Positions 24,972 through 38,078 of a stretch of 64,000 bases of DNA are shown one piece after another. Origin of the DNA: Datura wrightii (lineage: Eukaryota > Streptophyta > Magnoliopsida > Solanales > Solanaceae); assembly GCA_035772735.1 (NCBI GenBank), contig JASDFA010000010.1, positions 156,366,501 to 156,430,500 on the forward strand. Reading direction: 5' to 3'. The notes beneath the pieces were generated by a model that did not search any database, was not told the DNA's origin, and saw nothing but the letters and a program-made list of their open reading frames with translations. Numbering within the stretch: position 1 is the stretch's first letter; each line of letters begins with the position of its first letter. The translations under genes and the position numbers were made by a program.

Positions 24972-26259
24972 TTTTTTTTTGATAATTAGAAATTTGATTA
25001 ATCACCAACTGGAAGAATTACAAACAGAGTAGATTACCACAATCTACTCAATCAAAAAAAGTCTATCACAACCTACAAAAAGACTACCTGGAATGCTATC
25101 TATAAACAAGCAGCAACACTAAAACTTATATTTGCCTAACATTGCTTTAATGGGCTCTCAAGCTCTACAACATGTGATGAAGGCAATTTGTCTAGCCAAA
25201 AATTCTTGATGATGCCCCTTCTTGTCAAACCCTCTAGTATTACGCTCTATCCAGACAGTGTGAACAAAGTCAGTGTATAGAAGTTTGATCAATTGCGTTA
25301 TATTACTCCTCCCTTTGGTCCTCTGAGTAATCCATTGCATCAAACCTGACACTGAAGTAAAACTTGGATAAGGTATAGCTACCCATCGTAACAATCTGCT
25401 TCATATGGCCTGCGTATATAAACACTCCGTAAACACATGATCTCTGGTCTGTACTACTGACCTACATAAACTGCATATAGGATCAACTTGGATAACCCAC
25501 CTTCACACTCTATCAGCAGTCATCAGCCTTCCCTGCACTTGCAACCACAGAGTAAATAAGGCTTTAGGTCTGACTTGATTATGAAACATAAGTCCTTTCC
25601 ATGTCACTTTGGCCAAGTCTCCCAACAGTTTCAAGTATACGGATTTTATAACTAATCTCTTGTTGCTAGTGATAGTAGACACATTACCTCGAACTTGGAA
25701 GATTTTTCGTACCATCCAACATGCCTGCTGTGGGATAGGCATGGTCACCAGTAATTGATTTTTAATATAGTAGCAATGAATCCACCTAATTCATAGTTTA
25801 TCCTTTTTGTTTGCTAGTTTCCAAGACAACTTTGTTATAGCGGCCTTGTTCCACAATTTCAATCTTACCAGATTGAGCCTTCCAGCAGCCTTAGGTGTAC
25901 AAACCTTATCCCAAGAAATTAGAGCTCTTCTGGTGATATTGTTAGTCCCTGACCAGAGATAACTTCTACAATATGCATCTATCATCTTCAAGACTTTAGC
26001 AGACATAACAAATATTTGGGACCAATATGATTGAATTCCAAAGACAACACTTTGAACTAGTTGCAATCTGCCAGCATAAGAGAGTTTCTTAGCAGTCCAA
26101 GCTGAAATTCGAGCTACTATTTTATCCACCAAGGCTTGCCACTGCAGTGCACTTAACTTCTTAGTAGTCAATGTGATGCCTAGATATCTGAAAGGCAGTA
26201 TACCAAGACTATATCCGAGAATTCCCTGGATCTGCTGCTTAGTAGACATATCCACACCA
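24972..26259 (-). mobile_element. 5'-truncated LINE (non-LTR retrotransposon) with target-site duplication
   Basis: The element runs on the minus strand. Its 3' end carries a poly(A) tail, seen as a T run at 24972-24980. Its 5' end is truncated inside the reverse transcriptase near 26259. The flanks are 'agtaattgtcattttt' (24961-24976) and 'agtaattatcattttt' (26260-26275), a 16-bp target duplication with one mismatch. This is the signature of target-primed reverse transcription. The length (about 1.3 kb) is far below a full plant L1-type LINE, so the upstream gag-like and endonuclease regions and most of the RT are missing. Confidence 0.88.
25158..26255 (-). pseudogene. LINE reverse transcriptase C-terminal part plus zf-RVT domain, broken
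   Basis: 26255-25791 encodes the C-terminal RT segment and thumb (L-P-F-R-Y-L-G-I-T-L; I-S-A-W-T-A-K-K-L-S-Y-A-G-R-L-Q-L). A TGA stands where the family has Trp (D-K-L-stop-I-R-W) at about 25788, and the frame then continues unchanged into M-P-I-P-Q-Q-A-C-W and the zf-RVT region. Two more stops follow, one after T-A-D-R-V near 25503 and one before R-L-L-R-W near 25400. The zinc-binding pattern C-S-L-C ... D-H-V-F-T-E-C is visible between them. The damage is single stops rather than frameshifts, so the insertion is not extremely old. The catalytic YADD-type motif lies in the missing 5' part. Confidence 0.85.
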
Positions 26260-26275
26260 AGTAATTATCATTTTT

Positions 26276-27370
26276 ATTTAGGGTATATTTGAAAAACCAC
26301 TTGTTAATTACACAACCTAGTAATTACATGATATAGTAATCACGATGACTTGTTTGCTTGTCATAATGTAATTACAAGCGTACTATTTGGTTGCACAACT
26401 GTATTTACACAGTTTGATTAAAATTTAAAACTAAAATTTAATTATACAAATTTTAAGATAATATTGAAGAAATATGTACCTTTATAAATTATACTAAATT
26501 AGGTATTTAAGATACATATTATCTTGTGAAAATATAGTAATTAATAAATATATATTTTAAACTAATATTATAAAAAACAATTGATATATATTTTAAAATT
26601 AATATTATTTTAATTTAATTAATTATAAAAATTAAAAGTCACATCTTTTAAGAACATCATGGAATGGATATTTGATAAAAAATAAAAATATCATAAATAC
26701 AATATTATAAAATTATTTATATATTTGATAAAAAAATATATTAATTATAACTAAAAAATGAATAAATTGTAATGTGAAATGACAAGTCAATACTACTGAA
26801 GTAATTAAATTAAAACCGAAAATATAATATGAATTCAATTTTTTTTTTTAAAAAAAGGTCACATAATATTTTTTATAGTAATTTCCAACATAACTTAAGC
26901 GAACCTAATTCAAAGAAAAGGAAAACATAATTCTATAACATCATTCAATAATGAAATTCTACTTTAATTCAAAAACTAGAATAATAATATATTTATGTTA
27001 AATGAAGAAATTAAAAAAAAAAGGAAGAAGAGCAATTACATTTAATCACAAAGAAGTAACGATTGAGGTCGGAAGAAAAAAATGAAAGATAAATAATATA
27101 AAATAAAAAACATATTTTAAAAATTTAAAAAAATTAAATTTGAAAAAATAAAAAATAAAAATAACTAGAAATAAAAAAATTAAAAAGAGAATAAATTAAA
27201 ACTTAAAAAAAAAGAAATTAAAAAAATAATCTTGTAATTACACTATTAATTACCTGCAATTCTCACCCCCTATGCAAATTAAAGAGTATAATTACCCCCT
27301 CCAAATTACATCAATTTCATACTAACCAAATAATTATTTAATCAAACAAATATAGATTAAATTATAAAAT
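26276..27370. other. AT-rich segment with weakly inverted ends, possible MITE
   Basis: The left side has repeated 'taattac' motifs ('gtaattacaagcgtactatt', 26350-26390). The right side (27225-27370) has similar motifs partly in inverse orientation ('cttgtaattacactattaat'; 'actaaccaaataattattta'). This resembles Solanaceae MITE ends, but the match is too loose to fix the boundaries. No gene. Confidence 0.3.
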
Positions 27371-28078
27371 ACAGTCTATCTCTATTTAGCTCGTACTACC
27401 TTTACGTTCAATAACACTCAAATTCAATTTCGATATAACTTTTTAAACATGCCCTTACAGTATTATATGAGAGAGGACTATTAAGAACCTACCTAGAAGG
27501 TTAACTCCATGGGAAATAGAGAAAGTATATTGAGAGAAGATCTTTGGGAAAAACATATACTATTTGTCAAAAAGTATTCACAATTTTCCATACTAGAAAC
27601 ATGCATCTTTCTTTCCAAGACGTAGATTTTATTGCTTTATGCCTTTATGCATCCCACCTCACCACAAAGGCACAAACTCCTCACTTTCTCCAAAATCAGT
27701 TTGATTAGTAAGTAATTTTATTTAGTTATATATATAGGGATTTTATATTGACGAATAATGGTTACTAGACTTTAATATTTGAAATATTAATAAAAAGTTT
27801 GTATTTTACATGTGAAAGATTATCCATTTCATTTTCTAGGTTAGTAGTACGTCTGTAATTCTTTTTATAATTATGATGTTTGGATTAATTTGTGGACATC
27901 TCAAATAATTTTATATTTGTAGTAGAAGATTTATTTAATATGTGTAAATGATTTATCTGCAATTTAGTAAATAAAAAGAGTTAGCACTTCAGAATTCATA
28001 AACTTAAAATCTTGAATTCGCCTCAACCAATAGCTATTTACACATATCTTTTAGATAATCAGATCACCTAAAATATTA
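27371..28078. other. intergenic, nothing recognised
   Basis: No coding or repeat structure is supported in this AT-rich interval. Confidence 0.4.
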
Positions 28079-28342
28079 CCCCCTCCGTTTCATTTTAATT
28101 GTTAGGTATACTAAAAAATAGTTGTTTCAAAATATTTGCTAGTTTCAAAATTCAAGAAATAATTGAATATGTTTTTCCAATTCTATCCTTAGTACTTAAA
28201 TCATTCTAAAAGGTGAAAAGAATTATTATTATATATTTTCAAAAAATTACTAGGGTTATATTAGTTAAATTACCATTCCTATTAATTTTTTCTTGATGAA
28301 TATGCGAATCTTATCTTAATAATTAAAATGGAACGGAGGGAG
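28079..28342. mobile_element. Stowaway-like MITE, 264 bp, TA target site (copy 2)
   Basis: The terminal inverted repeats are 'ccctccgtttcattttaatt' and 'aattaaaatggaacggaggg'. TA flanks both sides (28077-28078, 28343-28344). The whole sequence aligns with the MITE at 44167-44428 in the same orientation, with scattered substitutions. It lies about 450 bases downstream of the IQD stop codon. Confidence 0.88.
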
Positions 28343-28344
28343 TA

Positions 28345-28794
28345 GTAGTTTAAAGTTTCTTCTTCTTTTTTTTTTTCAAATAGAATTCATGTCGTTTGTA
28401 TTCAATTCAAATACTTTAAAAAAAAAAAAATCCGAAGAGCCTATTAAATAAAATGGAAGAAAAAAGATGAACTTATTAATTAGGTAAGGACAATGAAGTC
28501 AAAAGGGACTTTTTTTGGTCTAAGATACTCTGGAATTTTAACATATTTTTTAACTCAACAATCCTAGGATGTCGACGGTTGATAAAAAGTTTTCAATGGA
28601 TACGATTCAAGAAGCAAGATTCATTCATAAAACACTGTCAAAAGAATATACACAAGCACACCATTCTATCCTAAGCACTAGAGAAGTTAACTCTTTAGAT
28701 TATCTTCTCTATACAACCATATCTTATATCTGTGATTCAATGACCCCAAGCTAAGGTAGGCCAAAGCCAAGTTTTTGAAAACAAAAAATATTTC
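28345..28794. other. 3' flank of the IQD gene
   Basis: This region downstream of the IQD stop codon (minus strand) presumably includes its 3' UTR. A 61-codon frame on the plus strand (28569-28754) has no family features and is not accepted as a gene. Confidence 0.45.
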
Positions 28795-30670
28795 TCAGAA
28801 ACAGTACTCTTCTTGCACTTGAGAACAAGACCTTTGCATTCTAACTCCACTAAAACTTGTTCTTGATGCCATTATTTCATTCAGCGATAGCCTCTTCTTT
28901 GGCCCCGGCTCTGGTCTTTGCTTTGGCGCACTATGGGACCGTAGCTTAGCGCGAAATGACTGAGTGTTTGACATGTAATTAGGAAAATTGGCATAAGGCC
29001 GGAAGTAACCGTCCCCGCAAACGCTTTTGGCTGGTGTAGGTGGTGCATTGGACCGTCCAGAACCTGCAAACCGAGGAGTACTTTGTGCAGAGGCGAACTT
29101 GCACTGTTCGTCCGCCAGAAAGCTCCAGCTAACATCCTGAAGATGACGGCAATCTGGGATTGATAGACGCGCTGGAAGTGGACAGGGGATTGGTGATGAA
29201 TGCTGCTCATCCCCAGATTCGGACATACAAGCATTGTTCATTCTGCGCGACCTGGATTTGGTCCTGTATGTGTCGATTTCTACAATTTTCGGGCTTTCAT
29301 CAAATCCATCATATGACGTCTCATATGAAGATGAAAGCCTCTTGCTGTGGAATTCACTTCTATATTCATCAAATCTTTCCTGCCAAAAACCAAAATACAG
29401 ATAATTAATTAAGTACTCCTCAATTCTCTCAACCGTATGACAAACTAGAATAAACCCATGGGGACTACATTCTTACAATGGACCTCCTAGCTCGCATCTC
29501 GGGTTGGAGTCTAGGGTCATTAGTCATTGAACGACGAGCCCTTTGAGTTCGAACAGCAGCCTGCGCTCTGATGAGTGCCTGCATACTGTGAAGAGTTGCA
29601 GCAGCTCTTTTTCGGACAAGGTAACCCCTTACCAGAGCCTGCAATTTCACTAGTCCTTTGAGAGCTCTAAGAGCTTTTCTGGCCTACAAAAAAGAAAAAA
29701 GACTAGAATTAATTCTTGCATTTGAACCAATATTGAACAACTTTTAGACAATGAAAGAAACATAACATTAAGCAGAAAGCAGAAAAAGAGTTACAGTACT
29801 TTTCTTGGGTAAATCAGTAGTTCAGTTTTACTACCTAGATTCAACCACAAAATTGACCGAATACAGAATAAAGCAAGAGAATATTGAGGACCAACTAATG
29901 CCAGTTGGAATTTAAAGTGAAAAGTGCAAGGAAACTTCGACATCACTCCAAAGATCAAATTCAAATACTTAATACAAGTTCAAATTTCAAAATAATTGGA
30001 CGGTATTAAATGGGCAGAGCAAAAATGTAGTATAGGTAAAGACAATAGTAATTTCATAGACCAACATGAAAATCGAAGGCAATAGTACTGTTAGATTAGA
30101 ATGTTTGGAAGGTACTTTACTGACATTTTAAGCAAACATCAGACACTATATTTAAAAAATAACAAAGGACACAAGATTCAAATTTTCAACATTAATCTTG
30201 ACGTAACCAGTTCGGAAAAAAAAAAGTACCATCATTGAAAAAACTTAATGCCTTACCAAATAACCCCTGAAAACAGTTTGAATCTTGGCAGCAGCCCATT
30301 TCTCCCGCCCACCCGTGAACATAGCACCCCTGCCTTGGCTGGTTAATCTCACCACCGCCACAGCCGCCTGCGCCGCGGCTACGGCAGCGTCAGCAGCGGC
30401 AGCAGTTGCGGCAGCCACAGCAATTGCGTGCTTGCTCTGCTCCTTCTCGTTCTCAGAAATGTAAGATCTCAGCCAATTAGTATCCACCGCCGGCATACTC
30501 CCCGAGAAGTTCACCGGATTCTCACCTGTATCAGTTGAATCTTTAGATGACTTGCCAAAACTCCACCTTTTCTTGTCTCTCTTTTCGGATGAATTCGACA
30601 TGTTGTCTACATTTTCTTTGTCTTTCTTCATCCCCAGCAACCCCTTGAACCACCTCGTAGCTTTCCCCAT
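28795..30670 (-). CDS. IQ67-domain (IQD) calmodulin-binding protein, three exons, 401 aa
   Basis: Coding exons on the minus strand are 30670-30257, 29683-29477 and 29379-28795, all phase 0 with GT...AG introns (573 and 97 bases). The protein is 138+69+194 = 401 residues. It begins M-G-K-A-T-R-W-F-K-G-L-L-G, the usual IQD start. A run rich in Ala lies at about residues 80-110. The IQ67 domain starts near residue 128 with A-K-I-Q-T-V-F-R-G-Y-L-A-R-K-A-L and continues L-V-K-L-Q-A-L-V-R-G-Y-L-V-R-K. The first intron falls between F-R-G-Y-L and A-R-K, a position conserved in IQD genes. The C-terminus has the DUF4005-like segment (R-S-H-S-A-P-K-Q-R-P; K-R-L-S-L-N-E-I-M). IQD proteins bind calmodulin and often microtubules and influence cell shape and growth. 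The basic, Ser-rich protein is likely nuclear or microtubule-associated. A TGTAG acceptor-like site three bases before the ATG suggests a 5' UTR intron. It resembles the IQD22-25 group, but the exact member is not assigned. Confidence 0.93.
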
Positions 30671-33600
30671 TCTCTACACACAGGAAGAAGAGATAATAAA
30701 CTCAATGTCACAAATGTGATAAGGGAGAGATATAGAGGGAGGCTGAGGGTACTAATAATTATGAACTTCGAGAGTACCACTATGAACTAAGCTAAGACAG
30801 AAACTTTCAGAATCTTTACATGTTGCGAGCAACGAAGTGATGAGAACAGAACATTGCAGTGTGGAGGAAAAAGTTAATAAAAGGTATCAAACAGTATATA
30901 ATAATACCTTGGTTTAAAGATTGGATTTTTATTTTGGGTGAAAAATTTCATACTGACACAACCTCGTGAAGAACTGTGAAACAAGACAAAAAGGTGTGGC
31001 AGCAAGAAATATGTTTTAAAAATATATATATAATGTAATGGAGGCAAAAAGATTGAAACTTCCCCACCAAACAAACAATAAACTACAGAACCAAAATCAT
31101 TGAATAAGTTTGAACTAATTTTAAATGGCTCAAACTATTGCCTCCTCCTGCAATTCAAATAAGGAATTATAACTTCCACCAGTAAGAAACTCAAGTAACT
31201 TGCATAAAGCATAATCATTTTCCTGTTCTTCCCCCTACCCCCCTAACCCTCCAGCCAAACCCCCATTTTCTTGGTCAAAAAAACTCAAAAATTACAGACA
31301 GAATCATCAAAACTGAAAGCAAGTGAAAAAAGTTGTAATAATCACCAAAGTGAAAGAAACACTCGTATTGGTTTTCAAAAACCAACCTTGTTAATTTCCC
31401 TTCTTTAAACAACGAAACCTGTCGCCCACCGAATTAAAGATTTTAAAAAAGAAACAAACTTTCTTCACTTTTCTACCTTAATCTCAAAGATACTTTACTT
31501 TCTCTCACTATTAAGAACTCTAATGTCACTCTCTCTCTAACTTTCTGGAGCAACGTGAAATAAAAATACTCATAAAAATGAAGAGTTACTTCACCACCCA
31601 GGGCCCCCCTAAAACCCCACCACCAAAATTTTCAGCGGCTGACATAACCCCCGTGAATTTGTTGTGAATATAACAGAGACCCATTGTGAGTCTTTCGCCA
31701 TATTATTGTTATAAGGGCTTTCTTCTTCTTGAGGCCTTTAAAGAGAAACATCCAAAACGGGGTTTGCTCACAGACCCAAAAATGATCTCGTACTGTACAT
31801 ATATATATATACACTTTTTACTAGCACCATTAAAAGCACTTACCAAAAATGCTTTCTTGAACTTTGATCTTTTGTGTTCTGTACGAGCCAAAATTGGATG
31901 TTAATAGAAAAAAGATCCTTCGGATATGGCACTCCGTATCGCCAGCTGATTTTTCATTGACTTTGAACGATTTGGTCAGAAAACTCTGCCATTGAAGATC
32001 TTCAAATGAGTCTTGAAAATATGAGTTAGTATATCGGAAGAAACAAAGAAAAATGGGGGGAAGAAAGCAGATCTCTCTGTTTTTCCTTTTATTATTTTTG
32101 GAAAGACGCGGACTAAGGAGTAAAAATAAGTAAAGCTAAGTGTGAAAAGATTTATATAATCACTCCAATTAATTCGAGATTAAAACCTAATTAATTGATT
32201 ATAATTGTTTTGAACTGGCATATAGAGAGTTTTCGTTTTTCAAATTTCCTACAAATCCGGGGACTTTTAATTAAGCAGCAGCCTATGGAATTAGAGTCTG
32301 TGCGGAGTTAAAGATCGACATATAATAACCTTGCTGAAAATTCATTTAGATCTCCATTCTTTTTATTCATTTATTATATAATATAAATATTTATTTTTTT
32401 TAATTTAGAAATTAAGAAGTAATTAGCTATCTTTTCTTATTATACTCTTATAATAAAATAATTATTTTCCAACTAAGCAGTCGAACTTAAATTTTCAAAC
32501 ATAATTATTATGAGTAATTTAGTAAAACAAACACATAATTATGATTTCTTAATAAAGGGTGTGTAAAATTAATAATGCACAAATAAAAAAGAATATTCAT
32601 TTAAAATTTAATAATTTAAAAAAATTAAAATTCTCAATCCTAAAAGCCTTAAATTATTACTTCGCCTCTAATTAAGGTGGTAAAAATGGTAAGTTAGTTA
32701 TGGTAGAACTCTCGATATCTCAGATTTAAAGATAAGCTTTATCTTTTTCAAATTTCAAAAATTTTCTTTCTTTAATTGGTTCAGATACTGTAGATCTCAT
32801 GAACTGCAATCACCCGTTATATTTTACTATAATTGTATGTAGCAGATTTGGAGTTTATTATTTAAAAAAGGTATTATACATAACAGTAAGAAGAGAGAGT
32901 GGCAGGTCAATTATCTAATTATATAAGGCAGAACAATTAAAGCCTCACTTAAATTTGATGCATTTTTTTCAATTTTTTTCTGAGTAATCTTAATTTTACT
33001 TTTAAATTTAATTATTCGGTAATCTTTAATTTTCTGTACGATTTCATCCTAACAGAATGAGATATATTCTTCTTTCATATAATTTTTTTATTCACGTGTT
33101 ATTTTTTAAAAATATTTTTAAAATTTGTTAAATTTTTTAGATTTAAATTTTCAATTAGTGAAAAAATAAATTTTGTTAGAACTCTAATTTTTAAGCAAAT
33201 AAATAAATTATTTTGCTTAAAATAATGAAATTATAATTAACTTTTTTTTTATATAGATTTTGCCCAAAAAAATTCACTGTTCAAACGTGAAACAGATAGT
33301 CATTATATCTAAGTAAAATATAATAAAAACTATACAGTTAGAGCTTCATTATTCTGCTAAAACTTTTTATTTCACTAAAAATAAAAGGAGCTTTAATCGA
33401 TTTTTTTTTTCTTGTTCTAAATTTAGCTTGAAAGAAAATAAATAGTTATTGTATCTTAACAAAAAGTAAAAAATTATACAATTGCAACTCCATTATTCAG
33501 GTTAAATTATTTGTTATGTGAATAAAAATGATGGGACTCAAAAAAAGTTTTAATTGATTTAGGTGTGAAAAGAGTATTTACACAATTGAAATAAATAGCA

Positions 33601-34118
33601 TTTCGTCTAAAAAATAAATACACAATTGATACTTCATTATTTTTTAAAAAAATTAATTTTATTTTGCTAGAATGATAGAGTTCGAATATTTTTTTTTTTT
33701 AAATAGCCCGAAAAATAGAAATACATCATTAAAATAAATAATTAAGAGCTGATTTTTATTTTATTTTTTATTCTCACATGCTTAAAAACTATCAGATAAA
33801 TAAATTTAGGAGGTAATTAAAATTACTAATAGTTTAGAAGGAATTTGAAGTAAATACGCTAAATTTAGGAATTCTTTAGATATTCAATTACGAGTATAAG
33901 CTCAAATCTCGAAGATATTATTAGTTGATCTTTCATTCTTAAATCTAATCTTTAAACCTTAATAGTAATTCTTAAACATTAGTACTAACTACTAACATAT
34001 TTTGACGCATACCCTGAGATGAAAAAAGATAAAAGCATAAAGTAGGTTGTCCAAATACATCTCTTTTAAGAACTCCGAAAAAGACCACATATTGAGATTA
34101 TCACTCTTTTTCACTCCT
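30671..34118. other. IQD 5' region and AT-rich intergenic DNA
   Basis: The first 1-1.4 kb upstream of the IQD start probably contains its promoter, leader exon(s) and a leader intron, but no unique start site is visible. Beyond about 32100 the sequence is AT-rich, with no gene or paired transposon ends recognised. Confidence 0.4.
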
Positions 34119-34753
34119 GGCTCGTTCGGTGATACGAGATAAAATAATAATTTAAAATTAAAATATAAAATTATATAACTTAAAATTTAAAATTTTAATT
34201 GGACACGTAATTTAAAAATTTTAAATTATATTTTTTTCTTATTAATATAAAAATTTTATAAGTTGTAAAAACTATTCAAATTGCTCAAATTCTTATACAA
34301 TATTTTTAAATAAGTAAAAGTTCATAATAAAATATAATACACTACCACAAAACCATTAAAAGAAAACTTAAGAATCAAACTTTAGTTCAATAAAAAGTAA
34401 AATTAAACATGAGTTGTAGTGTATTACTCTTTAATATAATCCTCCAACATAGTACGGACAAAGATTGACAAACTATTTATGTCCAATATAATAGTTGGTA
34501 ATGGTTGTTTACATTTATTAAATAAATGGTTGGTACATATAAAATGGTGGATTTTTTTTTTACAAAATATAAACTTGTGAGTTAAATTTTGCACTTAAAA
34601 ATACCATCTCATCATTTGAAATCCCAAATCAAGCTTTTTGGAGAATTTGAGATTTCATCTCATGATTTGAAATTATGAGATGAAATCGCATGTCCAAACG
34701 CTGATTTCATCTCATAATTTCAAATCGCGACATGAAATCGCATGTCTAAACGC
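34119..34753. mobile_element. MITE of the 'ACATGCGATTTCATCTC' family (copy 1)
   Basis: The right part (34605-34753) has several repeats of the motif 'gatttcatctcatgatttga' in both orientations and ends in the inverse of 'gcgtttagacatgcgatttc'. The left end 'ggctcgttcggtgatacgag' resembles the inverse of the far end of the copy at 56670-57323. The interior blocks ('tcccaaatcaagctttttgg', 'gttcaataaaaagtaaaatt') match that copy in opposite orientation. No coding capacity. Confidence 0.65.
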
Positions 34754-36675
34754 CTGCTTAAATTGATAACCATTGAGTAGTGGCATCGGACTAGGTTCAG
34801 TGGGTCGGTCCAATTTAATTTATAATTTGATAAGGTTGAATTTTGATTTTTAGAGCTCATTTAAGAACGAGACTTTTAGTCCGATCGAAAAAAGTCTGTT
34901 GGCCCATGAGACTTGACTGAAGTGGATTAGGCTGGTGTGCGGGCTAAATAAAAAATTAATTAAATCATCATTTAATGGGTGGAATATTGTCATCTGATTT
35001 TGTATTTTGTTGTGATCTATTGGAGTAGAAGTAAGTTAATATTTCTATTTATCTAATTGTATTATTACTCATTATTAACTGTTTAATTTATTTGTTAATA
35101 TCTCTATTTGGTTCAAGTGTTGTCATGTTAAAAGTTATTCAGTTTAATAGAAATTTTATGTCCCAAAAAATTATTTTCTTGTACAAGTATATCCAAGATA
35201 TTTGCATAGGTTGACAATGATTTTAGATTGAAGTCACACAACTAAATCTTTACTTGAAGCTAAACTTAATAACTATTATTAGGATTAATCTCGTTAGTAT
35301 ATGTGAGACTTGGTTAACAAGTACTAACACCATGTAATATTATCTCGTAAATATTTATGTTTAGCATCTTTAAATTATAATTTAAATATATATATTTTTT
35401 AAAAGTGAGTTGGCCTGACGAGCCCGCAACCAAGATAGTGATGGGTTGAGCTTGTTAGTTTATGGCCCATTAAGATGAAGGGCCAGTCGACCTGATCCAT
35501 CAAATTTCAAAGCCCGCATGGGCTAACCTAAATAACTTGGACCAACATATATTGACAACTCTATAATTGAGATAATATCAATTCATAGTTTCTTACTATC
35601 CTGATAGAATTGAGTTGTACTATAGACTACTTTCTCATGTTACGTGATGTTTTTTATTTTTTGAGAGTTAAATAAATAAAAAAAATTAATCACAATTTAT
35701 TTGTATATTCGTTAAATATTTTAAATGATTAATGTTTATAATTGATATTATTTTTATGTAACTTTTTTAAATATGTAAATTATTTTTTAAAATTTTTAAA
35801 AATTATATATCTAAATTCATTCTGAAAATTTGAACGGGAAAGAGAAAACGTAATTATGTAAAATAGACGGCATCAAAGCGTACGTACTATGTCTTGCATT
35901 GCATCACCGCCGTCTAGTTTTCAATATGATCCTTCAAATTGTTAAACCGTATGAAAGAATTTTGGTTAGTTTAGCAACTTAAATATGGTATGAAACGTCA
36001 CAGAAAAATTCAAACTGAAATAGGAAGTCAAAACTTAGCTTGAAATTTTGGACTTAGCATTTGGCCTGAACAACCCAAAGTTTGTCTTTCTATCTTCGGG
36101 GGATTTATAAGAATGATCTTTGAGATGGATGGTATGGCATTTTCGACCCCTGCTTGGATCTATGAAAAAAGCTTCAAAGTCAAAATACAAAACTTATTAA
36201 ATTTGAAGTATTGCCTCTCAAGAAAGCAGGGTCAAAAATTCAAAATGACCCATTTCGAAGTTTATTTGCATATATACTGTGTTTTAAAATAATATATAGC
36301 TATGTTGATAGATTTAAATCTAAAATTTAGTTCAATATTTGTGAATGTGTTCTTGTTTATGGTAGCTATGTTTCAAAAGTAGTATATATGACATATTAAA
36401 AAAAATCAAATTTACATATACATATGTGGTGTCTGCTATACATACGCACCTCTGATTGAAACACTTGGCTAATGCTACCACGCAACTTAATCTATCAAGA
36501 CTCAACTTTCAAATTGATGAGGAGTTAAATATAGAGAATTGTTATGCTAGCAGGTTTGACTGTGGGTTACAGAGGACGATAACCCTCTACGATGGACGAA
36601 TATATTGTTGCAATGAATATATTTTCACTGGCTTGTCTATCATAGAGGCAGAATATAATACTGCAATAGAATGAT
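34754..36675. other. intergenic, with a possible degenerate repeat at 34765-35565
   Basis: GC-richer arms at 34785-34950 ('gggtcggtccaatt', 'ggcccatgagac', 'tgtgcgggcta') and 35405-35540 ('ggcctgacgagcccgc', 'ggcccattaagatgaagggc') flank an AT-rich middle, the style of an old hAT-type element. The termini could not be matched. The rest (35570-36675) shows no gene. Confidence 0.3.
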
Positions 36676-36970
36676 TATTGATGATAAGAGATGAGGAGAG
36701 AAGAAGCTAATTTTCAAAAAGTAGTTAAGATTTCTGGAAATTTGTTATATAACTGTTTTAACAGTTAACTGCCTAAGCAGTTATTTTATTAGTCCAACTA
36801 GGCAATGTGTAAAGTATCTTCCTCTTTATATAAAGGATATATGATCAATAAAGATCAGATTAATAAGATACAACATAACACATATACTCTCTATATTCAG
36901 ATTCATCTTCTGTTTGTTTTAAAGAACACTATGTGTTCATATTTATCAAGTTGAAGGAGCAATAAATTCA
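36676..36970 (+). repeat. 5' LTR of the nested copia element
   Basis: It matches 47396-47698 throughout, for example 'agttaactgcctaagcagtt' and 'gaacactatgtgttcatatt'. It ends 'aataaattca', immediately before the primer-binding site. It starts opposite the TGTTGG of the 3' copy, but its own first bases have decayed from TG. Confidence 0.9.
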
Positions 36971-36983
36971 TGGTATCATAGCC
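36971..36983 (+). other. primer-binding site (tRNA-Met type), one mismatch
   Basis: TGGTATCATAGCC differs from the usual TGGTATCAGAGCC at one base. It directly follows the 5' LTR. Confidence 0.85.
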
Positions 36984-37102
36984 CATACTTGATAGAATTT
37001 TAGGGCAAGAATCGGTTCAAAGCAAACTATTAACTCTACAGTTGATCATTGGAAAAAGTTACTTCCGCAGCTATCAATTAAGGCTCTTCAAAATTCCTCA
37101 AT

Positions 37103-38075
37103 ATGGGGTCGAATGAAGGGCAAGCATCAATTTCACAAGATCTTCGCAATGGTGAAAATCACCAAATTCCATATAGTGGGCAAGGTATGGAATATTACCA
37201 TTCCTTATTCTTGAGTCCTGTTGATGTGAGTGGGATTAGTCTCATATCATTTCAATTGACTAGTTCTGAAAACTACACAGTTTGGAGTAGGTCTATGAGA
37301 CTAGCTTTGTTAGGAAGAAATAAGACGGGGATGGTTAATGGACCTATAAGAAGAAAAACTTTCCTAAAGTATTCGAGTACCAATGGGAAAGAGTGACGCG
37401 ATACTACTTTCTTGGCTAATGAATTATGTAGCCAAAAACTTGCTAGGCGGTGTAATCTTTGTGACTACGTCCTTTGATGTATAGGAAAATCTCAAAGAAA
37501 GGTTTGATAGAGTAGATGGATCAAGGACATTTAATCTGCATAAAGAAATCTCTCTGCTGAGTTAAGGAACAACTGGTCTGGCTACCTATTATACTAGACT
37601 CAAGGATTTGTGGGATGAATTTGAGTTTCTTGTCCCCTTACTAGGATGTAATTGTGAAAAGTTTAAAAGCTTTATGGATTTCTTGCAAAGGCAGAAGCTA
37701 TTCCAGCTCTTGCTCATGAATCCTCTTCTTACAATCAATCAAGCATATGTTATGATTATAGGAGATGAGGGACAACAAGCTATGGTTTCTAGTTTTGGAA
37801 ATCTGAATGTGAGTTTTGGCCCTTCTAACAACCTAGAATCTTTGGTAATGTATTCCAAGACTGCAGGATATAATCCTAAATACAAAAAAGAAAATAATCG
37901 ATACTACAGTATGGTGTGTGAATTTTGCAAGTGTAAAAGGCACACCAAGGAGATGCATTACAAACTAGTGGACTATCCAACTGATTTTAAGTCTCAGAAG
38001 AAGAGTTATGGATCTAATGGTGTTGGTGTTGCCTATAATATGTCCTCTGAGGTGCCATCAGCTGATAAGTCATAG
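37103..38075 (+). pseudogene. copia gag pseudogene
   Basis: 37103-37396 encodes the gag N-terminus (I-S-L-I-S-F-Q-L-T-S-S-E-N-Y, then M-R-L-A-L-L-G-R-N-K). A stop at 37394-37396 and a frame change follow; the second half is open at 37608-38075. The zinc knuckle reads C-E-F-C-K-C-K-R-H-T-K-E-M-H-Y, where the family has Cys in place of that His, so zinc binding is probably lost. Confidence 0.85.
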
Positions 38076-38078
38076 AAA

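Noticed and set aside
28569..28754. 61-codon plus-strand frame between the MITE and the IQD gene
   Set aside because: It has no recognisable features and lies in the presumed 3' UTR/flank of the minus-strand IQD gene.
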